Position numbers and translations under genes: made by a program. A stretch of DNA of 37,915 bases. Source: Prevotellaceae bacterium UBA4361 (GTDB lineage Bacteria; Bacteroidota; Bacteroidia; Bacteroidales; Bacteroidaceae). Shown piece by piece: positions 1-7,494 of this stretch. The notes under the pieces are model-generated. The model was not told the origin of the DNA and did not search any database. It saw only the letters and a program-made list of their open reading frames with translations. Within the stretch, counting starts at the first letter, position 1, and each line of letters opens with the position of its first letter. The stretch is taken from contig DGSN01000071.1 of assembly GCA_002393575.1 (NCBI GenBank), positions 26,706 through 64,620 on the forward strand, written 5' to 3'.

Positions 1-114
1 TACTTAATTGAGGTTTTTGAGTTCTTGAGTTTAACGTGAAGCGTGAAGAGTGAAGCGTGAAGCGATAAGAGTAACTTCGTTAAACGTTAAACTTTAAACG
101 ATTTTTTCCACTTT

Positions 115-160
115 TCACTCCCCTCGCCTTTTGGAGAGGGGCTGGGGGTGAGGCTTTTTC
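115..160. repeat. GC-rich palindromic repeat unit
   Basis: A CCCCTC...GGAGAGGGGCTGGGGG palindrome. It belongs to the same family as the units at 2187-2270, 2509-2648, 5471-5502, 6038-6075, 20885-21003 and 23060-23155. The bases before it (30-65) are short GTGAAGCGTGAAG-type repeats that also accompany other copies. No gene is visible in 1-349 apart from a gene that may start leftward outside the window. Confidence 0.6.
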
Positions 161-175
161 ACGTTTTCTTGACGG

Positions 176-183
176 CAAAGTTA
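176..183 (-). promoter_or_regulatory. possible leftward promoter -7 box
   Basis: Read on the minus strand this is TAACTTTG, which fits the Bacteroidetes -7 consensus TAnnTTTG. It would serve a gene transcribed leftward and lying outside the window. No clear -33 TTTG is seen at the expected distance, so this stays tentative. Confidence 0.3.
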
Positions 184-349
184 CATAAAATTTTCAACAG
201 ACGATAAAAAATGCAAAAAATAAATAATTAAAATGCCAAAAGTAAAAAGGCACAGCCCATTGTCTCTTTTTGTTTTTTATTTTTCGTTATTATTTTTTAA
301 TGTAAAATTCCTCCTTTTTCGGAATAATCTTTGTAAATTCGCAGCTGAT

Positions 350-925
350 ATGAACAAGAACTTGTATATTATCAGTGGTTGCAATGGTGCAGGCAAGACA
401 ACAGCGTCGAATGTAGTGTTGCCCGACATTCTCGATTGCAGGGAATTTGTGAATGCTGACGAGATTGCACATGGGCTTTCTCCTTTTAATCCTGAAAGTG
501 TTGCTATAGAAGCGGGCAGACTAATGCTACAGAGAATTGAAGTGCTGTTAGAGCGACATTGCACGTTCTCAATAGAAACAACATTGGCTACAAAGTCATA
601 TATAAACTTGGTTCGAAGAGCTCAGGATGAGGGATACAGTGTCAAACTGTTGTTCTTTTGGCTCAATTCGCCAGAATTAGCCATGCAGCGTGTTGCAGAA
701 CGAGTGGCAAAAGGTGGACATAACATTCCTGAACCAATCATCAGGCGACGATACATAGCAGGCATTCGTAATCTATTCAACTTGTTTATGAAAGAAGTCG
801 ATTATTGGGACATTTATGACAACAGCGAATATCCACGCAAGCAAATAGCATGTGGAGGAAGAAGTGCTGAAACAACCATTTTTATAGAATCTTTATTTGC
901 TAAAATCCAAGAGTATGCCAAATAA
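350..925 (+). CDS. zeta toxin-like P-loop kinase
   Basis: A 191-residue P-loop protein. The Walker A motif GCNGAGKTT is at residues 10-18. The later motifs FSIETTLA and RV-A-RV-x-GGH-x-IP followed by RRRY are typical of bacterial zeta-toxin/PezT-like kinases, some of which phosphorylate UDP-N-acetylglucosamine (family knowledge). An upstream in-frame ATG at 233 would add 39 hydrophobic, AT-rich residues before the canonical NLYIISG beta strand. The ATG at 350 is therefore preferred. The stop overlaps the start of the next small gene, so the two are probably co-translated. No epsilon-type antitoxin precedes it. Whether it is a toxin or a housekeeping-type kinase cannot be told from sequence alone. 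Confidence 0.8.
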   Translation: MNKNLYIISGCNGAGKTTASNVVLPDILDCREFVNADEIAHGLSPFNPESVAIEAGRLMLQRIEVLLERHCTFSIETTLATKSYINLVRRAQDEGYSVKLLFFWLNSPELAMQRVAERVAKGGHNIPEPIIRRRYIAGIRNLFNLFMKEVDYWDIYDNSEYPRKQIACGGRSAETTIFIESLFAKIQEYAK

Positions 926-1142
926 CAATCAAATAGAAAAGGATTTTTCCGAAAAATTAAAACGTGGTTTAGAGATAGCAGAAAAAAAGATGCTTGAAGA
1001 TAAAGCTATGCGTGGAGAATGTATCATTGTTTCTACCGATGGCAAGACTTTCCAGCGTATTTCAGCCAAGCAACTTGTCAACAATTCGTCGTCGCATCAA
1101 TCTTCACAGCAACATTTGGATTCACAACAACATCTTGACTAA
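915..1142 (+). CDS. small partner protein of the zeta-like kinase (putative antitoxin)
   Basis: A 75-residue hydrophilic protein. Its ATG (915) lies inside the last codons of the kinase gene, giving an 11-base overlap. It has a charged, probably helical N-terminal half (residues 7-40, rich in K/E) and then a short strand-forming stretch, ECIIVSTDGKTFQRISA. The Ser/Gln/His-rich tail carries a repeated QQHLD. I do not recognise the family. Its size and overlap with a zeta-like kinase suggest an antitoxin or chaperone of that kinase, but this rests on context only. An ATG at 897 in the same frame would lengthen it by six residues and the overlap by 18 bases. Confidence 0.55.
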   Translation: MPNNNQIEKDFSEKLKRGLEIAEKKMLEDKAMRGECIIVSTDGKTFQRISAKQLVNNSSSHQSSQQHLDSQQHLD

Positions 1143-1163
1143 TAAAGTTATCGTTTTCAACCC

Positions 1164-2186
1164 ATGAAACGACATATCATCCTCTGTCTCACCCTCTTCT
1201 TTGCCCTCTTCTCCAGCGCACATCAAAAGCTGTTGGCTGCTGCCCAGTTCGACATCACCGGTGCCTGGGTTCTTGTCAAAATCACCTACGCCGACGGCAC
1301 AGAGCAGAAGATGAACATGAACGAATACACGCGTGTCAAAATCTTCTTCTCCGACAGCACCTATTGTTCCATTCAATTGAAAAGAAACGGGAGCGACACC
1401 CTTATCATACCCCATGAGTTGGCACGCTACACACTTCGTCTCTCACCCACCGACACCACCTACATCGAGAACAACCGAGTGACCGAGTTCCAAATCCTCA
1501 ACGACTCGACCATGACCACCGTTTGGAACGACTACGTGGAAACCATGCAGCGAGCAACAACCATGACGGAGAGCCGAAAGCAGGAAATCCTGAACATCGT
1601 GCGCAACCATCAGAACGAACACGGAGAAGTTCTGAAAGAGTATGTGCTTTCCACCACCGAGCGCCAACTGAAAAACACCATCAGCGCCTATCAAAACCTG
1701 TTTGTCATCGGTCTGTTCATCGTGTTGCTCATCATCATCTATGTCATCCACATCGTGCGCCGCAAACGCGAAGTGGAGCAAAACCTGTTAGCCATCAAAG
1801 AAGAACTTGAGAGCCGTCCCGCAGTGCTGGCAACAGCCATGAAGAAGGCAGAAGAAGATTTCTTCCGCTCTGACTACTACAACACCCTTCGTCAGCACAT
1901 CGAGGCAGGCGATAATCTGACCGATGACGAATGGCAAGAACTGGAGCGACAAGTCAACACGACGTTCGCTGGTTTCAGTCGCAAACTCCGTTCACTCTAC
2001 AACTTCTCCGCCACTGAGTTTCGTGTTTGCCTCCTGCTGAAACTTCGAGCTTCCAACAAAGACATTGCAGCCGTTGTCAATCGTGCTCCCGAAAGTGTTT
2101 CCAGCATCCGCAACCGTCTGCACAAGAAAGTCCTTGGTCCCGATGGTGGAGCCAAGGAATGGGACGAATTCATCAGTTCCCTTTAG
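1164..2186 (+). CDS. membrane-anchored HTH regulator with lipocalin-like periplasmic domain
   Basis: 340 residues. A signal peptide or signal anchor (1-26) is followed by an extracytoplasmic domain (about 29-165) opening with ITGAWVLVKI. That resembles the G-x-W strand of lipocalin-like folds and suggests a small-ligand sensor. A single membrane helix at about 180-198 leads to RRKREVEQ and a charged coiled coil. The C-terminal LuxR/GerE-like helix-turn-helix is at 281-325 (FSATEFRVCLLL, SNKDIAAVV, SVSSIRNRLHKKV). The protein could therefore carry an external signal directly to DNA. It starts 21 bases after the small partner gene, so all three upstream genes may share a transcript. It sits just before the phased boxes and promoter of the thioredoxin-barrel-GLPGLI operon, which makes it a candidate regulator of that operon. 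That link is inference. Confidence 0.8.
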   Translation: MKRHIILCLTLFFALFSSAHQKLLAAAQFDITGAWVLVKITYADGTEQKMNMNEYTRVKIFFSDSTYCSIQLKRNGSDTLIIPHELARYTLRLSPTDTTYIENNRVTEFQILNDSTMTTVWNDYVETMQRATTMTESRKQEILNIVRNHQNEHGEVLKEYVLSTTERQLKNTISAYQNLFVIGLFIVLLIIIYVIHIVRRKREVEQNLLAIKEELESRPAVLATAMKKAEEDFFRSDYYNTLRQHIEAGDNLTDDEWQELERQVNTTFAGFSRKLRSLYNFSATEFRVCLLLKLRASNKDIAAVVNRAPESVSSIRNRLHKKVLGPDGGAKEWDEFISSL

Positions 2187-2270
2187 CCCCCCACCAACTC
2201 CCCCCAGAGGGGGAGGGAAAAACCATCCGGACGGCTTCTCCTCCTCCTCGGGGAGGTAGGGAGGGTCTAT
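2187..2270. repeat. GC-rich palindromic repeat pair
   Basis: Two facing units follow the regulator's stop directly: CCCCCCACCAACTCCCCCC with AGAGGGGGAGGG, then a TCCGGACGGCTTCTCC spacer and a CTCGGGGAGGTAGGGAGGG arm. The same ATCCGGA-type spacer occurs in the large inverted repeat at 23060-23155. It may work as a transcript 3' hairpin, but there is no strong T-run. Confidence 0.65.
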
Positions 2271-2327
2271 TCTTCATTTTATTATTCTTCATTCTTCATT
2301 TAACTCATTCTCAGTATCTTATATTGG

Positions 2328-2398
2328 TTTGCAAGCTTTTTGCAAACTATTTGCAAACTGTTTGCAAAGTCGAAAAGTGAATTGCAAACAAATTGCAA
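2328..2398. promoter_or_regulatory. six 11-bp-phased TTGCAA boxes (candidate operator)
   Basis: TTTGCAA begins at 2328, 2339, 2350 and 2361 (spacing exactly 11), and ATTGCAA begins at 2381 and 2392 (again 11; the gap between the two groups is 20). Most boxes extend to the palindrome TTTGCAAA. One face of the helix is thus presented repeatedly. The last box ends 34 bases before the TAATTTTG promoter box. This layout resembles sites for regulators that bind tandem direct repeats, such as OmpR/PhoB-type winged helices. Confidence 0.6.
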
Positions 2399-2431
2399 AG
2401 TCGGTTTCTTGTCATCTTCCCCCTCACGATG

Positions 2432-2439
2432 TAATTTTG
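2432..2439 (+). promoter_or_regulatory. promoter -7 box of the thioredoxin-barrel-GLPGLI operon
   Basis: TAATTTTG fits the TAnnTTTG -7 consensus. A weak TTCTTG lies 20 bases upstream in place of the -33 TTTG, as might be expected for an activator-dependent promoter. The leader to the first ATG (2916) would be about 470 bases and contains repeat units. Confidence 0.5.
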
Positions 2440-2508
2440 CGGTCTCAAATATTAAGTTAGAAATATGACCCGCGGGTATGCTGGAGGCAGCAGTGATGCT
2501 CCTTCCAG

Positions 2509-2648
2509 CAGCCCCCTCCGACTCCCTTTGGGAGAATGAGTGAAGCGTGAAGTGTGGAGCGTGAAGCGATTTCAGCCGCAAGGCATTTTTCACTTTTCAC
2601 TTTTCACTTTTCACTCCCCCTTTTGGGGGGAGCTGGAGGGGGGCTAGG
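2509..2648. repeat. GC-rich inverted repeat pair in the operon leader
   Basis: The left arm AGCCCCCTCCGACTCCC and the right arm GGGGGGAGCTGGAGGGGGGCT are nearly complementary. They enclose GTGAAGCGTGAAG-type and CACTTTTCACTTTT repeats. If transcribed from 2440 onward, this could fold into a long hairpin in the mRNA leader. Confidence 0.6.
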
Positions 2649-2700
2649 AAAAGGCACTTATGTGGATTGACTGACGCGATGATTGGGATTTAACTAGTTG

Positions 2701-2786
2701 ACGAGGGCTCGTTATCGTTCAAGCGAGGGCTCGTCGTAGCTCAAACGAGGGCTCGCTTGAAAAACGCCGAAGGCTCGACTTTTCAG
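2701..2786. repeat. CGAGGGCTCG repeat cluster, copy 1
   Basis: Three CGAGGGCTCG boxes (a CGAG/CTCG palindrome), at about 2702, 2723 and 2746, are followed by a degenerate AAGGCTCG and then ACTTTTCAG. A rearranged copy lies at 28366-28454, upstream of the HsdS gene, where CTGAAAAGCCGAGCC forms its opposite edge. Confidence 0.6.
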
Positions 2787-2915
2787 TAGAACCCAAAGGA
2801 AAAATTGGCTTTTGCCGAACTTTTGGTTCAGAGCAATCAAAGAAAAAGTTCAGTTGAGTCAAGGCAAAGAGATAGTCCACTTGCTCCTAACTTACAATCA
2901 TTATCACATAGCATC

Positions 2916-4718
2916 ATGAAGAAAAAAATTATCACCATTATCCTTGCCCTTGCAATAATATGCAGTGGGGCAAGTGCCAAGAACATGGTTATTGACAGAC
3001 CTGCGTTCAAGTCAACGAATACAAATAGTTTGCTCCCCGTCAAGGTGGAACTGACGAAAACTGCAACCATTGTGCATTTCCGCATGGCTTGTGCCCACTG
3101 GCGCGACTGGAGCATGGACGGAGCACGACTGGAGTGTGCTGGTCAGCGCTATGCCTACAAAGAAGGACGCATCATCACACACGAAGGGGAGAAGGTGCTG
3201 AGCGACGAGACCTTTGAGATTGGGAAGAAATACACGGAGAACGCACAGCAGGACTCGGTCATCCTCCGCTTCGAGCCACTACCCAAGGGAGTCAAGGCTT
3301 TCGACTACGTGGAGACTGACAACGATGGGACATGGAATATTCGTGGTATTCGCCTCGACAATCAACTCTATCCTCTTGTCCTGCCTCCCTACCAGAAACC
3401 CACTGACGATGGCGAACCCCTGAAACCATTGACGTTGAAATATGGCGATGCAACGGCAACCTGCATAGTGCATGGCGGCGGTAGCCTCTCTTATTTTGGC
3501 GACCCCAGCCGCGACCCCATCACGGGGCAGTATGAGAGCAAAACGCTGTACGACGACTCTGTAACGGTCTATCGCCATCCAGCATACATCGCCACACGCC
3601 CGATTTGGATTGGCTGCCGAGTCGATGCAGGGATGTCGGTTGACCAGTTTCCTCTGATACTCATTCCTGGCGAAACCTTGACACTTGAGGTTGATGCAAC
3701 CGCTTGTTTGGCTCGCGATGGGAATTTTGCTGCTGGTCGCCCAGCCAATCACGATTGCTACCGACTGGGCGGCACGTTGAGCGACCTCAATCAAGTGCTG
3801 TTGGAAAACGAATTCCTGTATCGCGTCATCAAGGGAATGCCAAACTATGAGGGTGGTGACACCATCGAGTGGTGCAATTCGTTGTGGCAGAGTCTCGACA
3901 CCCTGCGTCGGGACGTGGTTGAACGTCGGGGTTACACGCGTCGCCAGCAGGACTTTCTGCGGTTGCTGTTGGAGGACTACTATGTGCGCACCGTACAAGT
4001 ACACACGCAAAAGGACCCACACGCCCACGACCTGATGCTTTTCCGCGATGGTCGTTCTTACTACTTGCCACTGAAAGCAGAGCGTCTGCCTTACCTCGAA
4101 GCCAATGGTCTCGACCACGGTGAGGTGTACGAGATGCTGAAGGGATTTGCCAAAGCAAAGGAGATAGCCGCGAAGATGAGGCAGGGCTATGTGCAGTCCG
4201 ATAGTGTGATACTGACTGCCCATCCCTACTTTCAGCCCGTGCTTCGTGCTTTCAACGACACCACCCGAATGGTCGTGGAGCAGCTACAACGGGAAGCCAA
4301 GGAGCGCATGATGCCTACGCCCGATGTTCCTGGCAACCAACTCCTGCAAGCCATTGCCAGTCAATATCCCAACAAGGCTGTCTTCTTCGACCTGTGGGCT
4401 ACGTGGTGCGGTCCTTGCAAGAAAGGCATCAAGGCGATGGAACCCCTGAAGGAGCAACTGAAGGGAAAGGACGTGGTGTTTGTCTATCTCACAAACGAAT
4501 CCAGTCCCATCAACGAATGGAACGACTATGTCATTAAGATTCCTGGCCAGCACTATCGCATCCCAAGCGCATTATGGAATCTGATTCCTGGGCTCGAAAG
4601 CATTCCTCAATACTACCTCTACAATCGTCAAGGGCAGCAGGTTTGGAGCCACACAGGTTTTAGCGAAAAGGTCTTGAAGGAGATAGAAAAGAAAGTCGCG
4701 GAAGTCGTAGTTGAATAA
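2916..4718 (+). CDS. secreted TlpA-like thioredoxin-domain protein
   Basis: 600 residues from ATG 2916, chosen because it begins the signal peptide MKKKIITIILALAIICSGASA. An in-frame ATG at 2805 would only add 37 polar residues. The C-terminal third is a TlpA/AhpC-TSA-type thioredoxin fold with FFDLWATWCGPCKKG; the active-site WCGPC is at residues 497-501. It is followed by KDVVFVYLTNESS and a cis-Pro region around ESIPQYYLYN. The 450 N-terminal residues are of no family I recognise; they resemble the beta-rich N-terminal modules of other Bacteroidetes periplasmic thioredoxin proteins. Role by family: thiol-disulfide exchange in the envelope. Its signal peptide closely matches those of the downstream GLPGLI proteins, and its stop overlaps the next gene by 8 bases. 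The invariant cysteine pair of the GLPGLI proteins is an obvious candidate substrate (inference). Confidence 0.85.
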   Translation: MKKKIITIILALAIICSGASAKNMVIDRPAFKSTNTNSLLPVKVELTKTATIVHFRMACAHWRDWSMDGARLECAGQRYAYKEGRIITHEGEKVLSDETFEIGKKYTENAQQDSVILRFEPLPKGVKAFDYVETDNDGTWNIRGIRLDNQLYPLVLPPYQKPTDDGEPLKPLTLKYGDATATCIVHGGGSLSYFGDPSRDPITGQYESKTLYDDSVTVYRHPAYIATRPIWIGCRVDAGMSVDQFPLILIPGETLTLEVDATACLARDGNFAAGRPANHDCYRLGGTLSDLNQVLLENEFLYRVIKGMPNYEGGDTIEWCNSLWQSLDTLRRDVVERRGYTRRQQDFLRLLLEDYYVRTVQVHTQKDPHAHDLMLFRDGRSYYLPLKAERLPYLEANGLDHGEVYEMLKGFAKAKEIAAKMRQGYVQSDSVILTAHPYFQPVLRAFNDTTRMVVEQLQREAKERMMPTPDVPGNQLLQAIASQYPNKAVFFDLWATWCGPCKKGIKAMEPLKEQLKGKDVVFVYLTNESSPINEWNDYVIKIPGQHYRIPSALWNLIPGLESIPQYYLYNRQGQQVWSHTGFSEKVLKEIEKKVAEVVVE

Positions 4719-7479
4719 CAAAAAGAAAGATACTAATTTGAAAAGAGTTTTTGCATTTGCTATTGTGCTAATAGCGTTTTGTTCCATGTCTTTTGCCCAG
4801 ACCGTCATCGAGGGCACTGTGCTCGATGTGCAAGGAAAGGCAACGGATGCATACGTGACGGCATCATTGACGGGAAAGACGGTCATAGTTGCTTTTGCCG
4901 ACACCGACGCGAAGGGACACTACCGACTGGAATTCACTGCACAGGCGGACTCCGTGGCAGTTACGGCATCGGGACTCGCCATTGGCAACCAAGTGAAAGT
5001 GGTGAAGAACCGTTCGCAGCGGCTCGACTTCCGCGTGAAGGAAAAAAACGTGCAGCTGAAGGAGGTCAGCGTTCGTGCGCAGAAGATACGGCAGAACGGC
5101 GACACGTTGAACTATTCCGTTGGAGCCTATCAGCAGCAGGGCGACCGCGTCATCGGCGACGTACTGAAGCGTATGCCCGGCATCGAGGTGGCAGACAATG
5201 GCGGCATCAAATACAACGGCAAGAGCATCAAGAAATTCTACGTCGAGGAGATGGACCTGCTGCAAGGTCGTTACGGACTCGCCACCAACAACATCAACGC
5301 CTCCGACGTGGCAACGGTGCAAGTGCTGGAGAACCACCAGCCCGTGAAGATGCTGCAAGGAAAGACGCTGACCGACGATGTTGCCATCAACCTGAAGTTG
5401 AAGGACTCAGCCAAGGGCACGGTAGCCATCAACACCATGCTCGGAGCTGGCATTCAACAGGCTGGATTGAACTCCCCTCCCCAGGGAGGGGTTGGGGGTA
5501 GGCTTCTTTGGACTGCCGAGGTCGTGGGCATGTACTTTGCCAAGCATCGCCAGAACATGACATTATATAAAGGTAACAACACGGGCGACGATGTGTCAGC
5601 AGAACTCACGCAGCACTATTCTGGCATCAACAGTGTCGGCCTCTATCCTTTCTGCCCCACGGGTGCAGTCATGCCCAGCGGTTCAGGACTTCCGCAGAAG
5701 CGCACTTTCGACAACCACACCCACATCTTCACAATGAATCATCTGGAAAAGATTTTCAAAGACACAGAAGTCGGCATAAATATCACCTACCACAACGACC
5801 GCATCCGTCGCGAAGGCAGCAGCGTGGGCGACCGCTTCCTGAGCGACGACAGCCGCCTGCTCACCACCGAGACCATGACCAGCGAGACGAAGGTGAACAA
5901 CCTGAACATCCAGGCTCGCTACAACTGGAACGCCACAAACGGTTTTCTTGCCAACGTGCTGAAGTTCGACACCAACTGGAACAGCGACCGCGTGGACGGA
6001 CAGATGAATTACAACTATACCGCTGCAAGTCTAACCACTCCCCTCCCTCACAGGGAGGGGCAAGGGGGTGGGTCTGCTTCTGTTGGTAAAGCCATTCGCC
6101 AGCACTTCGACCGCCCGCAACTCACCGTGTCGAACACCTTCAACACCATCCGCAACATCGGCAAGAACACCTTCGACCTTCACTTCTCCGCAGGCTATTC
6201 CCATCGTCCCAACACCCTCACCGTGGGCATCGACTCCCTGCTGCAAGGCACGCAGGCCGCCTACTCGCAGGACGTGAACTCCCACCACATTGCGGGCCGC
6301 TTCAACACCAGCTACGGCATCCGCGTGGCCGACCACTTCAAGTTCAACTACGGCATCAGTGCCTCGGCCAACCTCCACGGCATTGTCACCGACCTTGATG
6401 GTTTCACGCCGCCAGCCGAGCACAACCAACTGAGCAACGACCTTTGGTACAACACCTACTGCCTCGCCCTTGGCCAGAGCTACAAGTACGAGTCGCCCGA
6501 CCTCGACATCACCCTCGGACTGCCCCTCGAACTCTACACACAGACCCTCGACGATAAAATCAGGAAGGACAAGCACGGCTACACCCACCTGCTCTTCTTC
6601 CCCTCGCTCTCCGTGAACTGGACCATCACCCGCGACCTCTGGCTCAACGGCGGTGCCAGCTACTCGAAGACCGTGGGCGACCCGGGCGGCATCTACAGCG
6701 GCTACATCATGTCTAACTACCGTGCCTTCCAGCGCAGCTACGTCGAACAACTGTCTGAGACCAAGAACTACGGGGCCAACGTCGGCCTCCGCTACCGCAG
6801 CGCCATCCGCGCCCTCTTCGCCAACATCGGCTTCAACTACCGTCGCACCCACGACAACCAGATCTACGGCTACAACTACGAGGGAGCCACCAGCGTCGTT
6901 CAGGCTGTCAACCAGCCCACCACCGCCAGCAACTACAGCGTCAGCGGCGAGGCCAGCAAGGGCTTCGACTTCCTGCGCTCCACCATCCGCGTCTTCGGCA
7001 GTTACAGCCTCTCCGAGAGCGAGCGTCTCATCAGCCAGAGCCTCTACCAGTACCATGCTCAGGGACTCAGCTTCGGCGGCAGTCTCTCGTTCAGCCCCTT
7101 CGAGTGGATTGGCATCGTCTATAGCAGCGGCTTCAGTCAGAGCCGCAGCTATACCGAGGGCCACCGCGACCAGTCCACCACCGTGCGCAGCAACACCCAG
7201 CGCCTCTCCATGAGCGTCTATCCCACCAAGACCCTCACGCTGACCCTCGCCGCCGAGGACAACTACAACAACCTGACTGCCGAGAACCGCCACGCATGGT
7301 TCGGCGACGCCACCGCCAAGCTCAAACTGAAGCACATCGACCTGGAGCTGCAGCTGAACAACCTCTTCGACCAGCGCCAGTACACCCGCGTCAACTACAG
7401 CGGCCTCGACATCTACACCCATACCTCGCAGCTGCGGCCACGCAATGCCATCCTCACCGTCAGATTCAAACTACTGTAA
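4711..7479 (+). CDS. outer-membrane beta-barrel protein with CarboxypepD-regulatory-like domain
   Basis: 922 residues. The start is TTG at 4711, inside the thioredoxin gene's last codons, because no ATG precedes the signal peptide (residues 11-30, ending SMSFAQ). A second TTG at 4738 is possible. Domains: a carboxypeptidase-regulatory-like beta sandwich (about 31-112); a plug-like region (118-232, with DTLNYSVGAY, GDVLKRMPGIEV and IKYNGKSIKKFYVE); then a large barrel rich in alternating aromatic strands, ending in FKLL. This is the architecture of TonB-dependent-transporter-related Bacteroidetes barrels; I see no clear TonB box. Two GC-rich repeats are inserted in frame at about residues 254-265 and 443-456. 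The first GLPGLI gene begins 15 bases later, so the barrel is part of that operon and probably its membrane channel or receptor. Confidence 0.85.
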   Translation: MNNKKKDTNLKRVFAFAIVLIAFCSMSFAQTVIEGTVLDVQGKATDAYVTASLTGKTVIVAFADTDAKGHYRLEFTAQADSVAVTASGLAIGNQVKVVKNRSQRLDFRVKEKNVQLKEVSVRAQKIRQNGDTLNYSVGAYQQQGDRVIGDVLKRMPGIEVADNGGIKYNGKSIKKFYVEEMDLLQGRYGLATNNINASDVATVQVLENHQPVKMLQGKTLTDDVAINLKLKDSAKGTVAINTMLGAGIQQAGLNSPPQGGVGGRLLWTAEVVGMYFAKHRQNMTLYKGNNTGDDVSAELTQHYSGINSVGLYPFCPTGAVMPSGSGLPQKRTFDNHTHIFTMNHLEKIFKDTEVGINITYHNDRIRREGSSVGDRFLSDDSRLLTTETMTSETKVNNLNIQARYNWNATNGFLANVLKFDTNWNSDRVDGQMNYNYTAASLTTPLPHREGQGGGSASVGKAIRQHFDRPQLTVSNTFNTIRNIGKNTFDLHFSAGYSHRPNTLTVGIDSLLQGTQAAYSQDVNSHHIAGRFNTSYGIRVADHFKFNYGISASANLHGIVTDLDGFTPPAEHNQLSNDLWYNTYCLALGQSYKYESPDLDITLGLPLELYTQTLDDKIRKDKHGYTHLLFFPSLSVNWTITRDLWLNGGASYSKTVGDPGGIYSGYIMSNYRAFQRSYVEQLSETKNYGANVGLRYRSAIRALFANIGFNYRRTHDNQIYGYNYEGATSVVQAVNQPTTASNYSVSGEASKGFDFLRSTIRVFGSYSLSESERLISQSLYQYHAQGLSFGGSLSFSPFEWIGIVYSSGFSQSRSYTEGHRDQSTTVRSNTQRLSMSVYPTKTLTLTLAAEDNYNNLTAENRHAWFGDATAKLKLKHIDLELQLNNLFDQRQYTRVNYSGLDIYTHTSQLRPRNAILTVRFKLL
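5471..5502. repeat. palindromic repeat inserted in frame in the barrel gene, copy 1
   Basis: CTCCCCTCCCC AGGGAGGGG TTGGGGG, translated as NSPPQGGVGGR. The sequence class is the same as the intergenic units. It falls at the start of the barrel after the plug, where a loop could tolerate it. Confidence 0.75.
6038..6075. repeat. palindromic repeat inserted in frame in the barrel gene, copy 2
   Basis: CTCCCCTCCCTCACAGGGAGGGG followed by CAAGGGGGTGGG, translated as PLPHREGQGGG. It sits between predicted barrel strands (before KAIRQHFDRPQLTVSN), probably in an extracellular or periplasmic loop. The reading frame is preserved. Confidence 0.75.
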
Positions 7480-7494
7480 AACTCATAAAGCATC

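Noticed and set aside
2328..2398. Replication iterons or plasmid origin
   Set aside because: No replication initiator gene is present and the boxes stand at a fixed distance from a promoter, so a regulatory role fits better.
6031..7422. 463-codon open frame on the minus strand
   Set aside because: It lies wholly antisense to the barrel gene. It is rich in Val/Ala/Glu/Gly from the complement of GC-biased codons and has no domain pattern.
4711..7479. SusC assignment for the barrel genes
   Set aside because: None of the three barrels has a SusD-like lipoprotein neighbour, and their plug regions lack the usual SusC motifs, so only the broader TonB-receptor-related barrel call is made.
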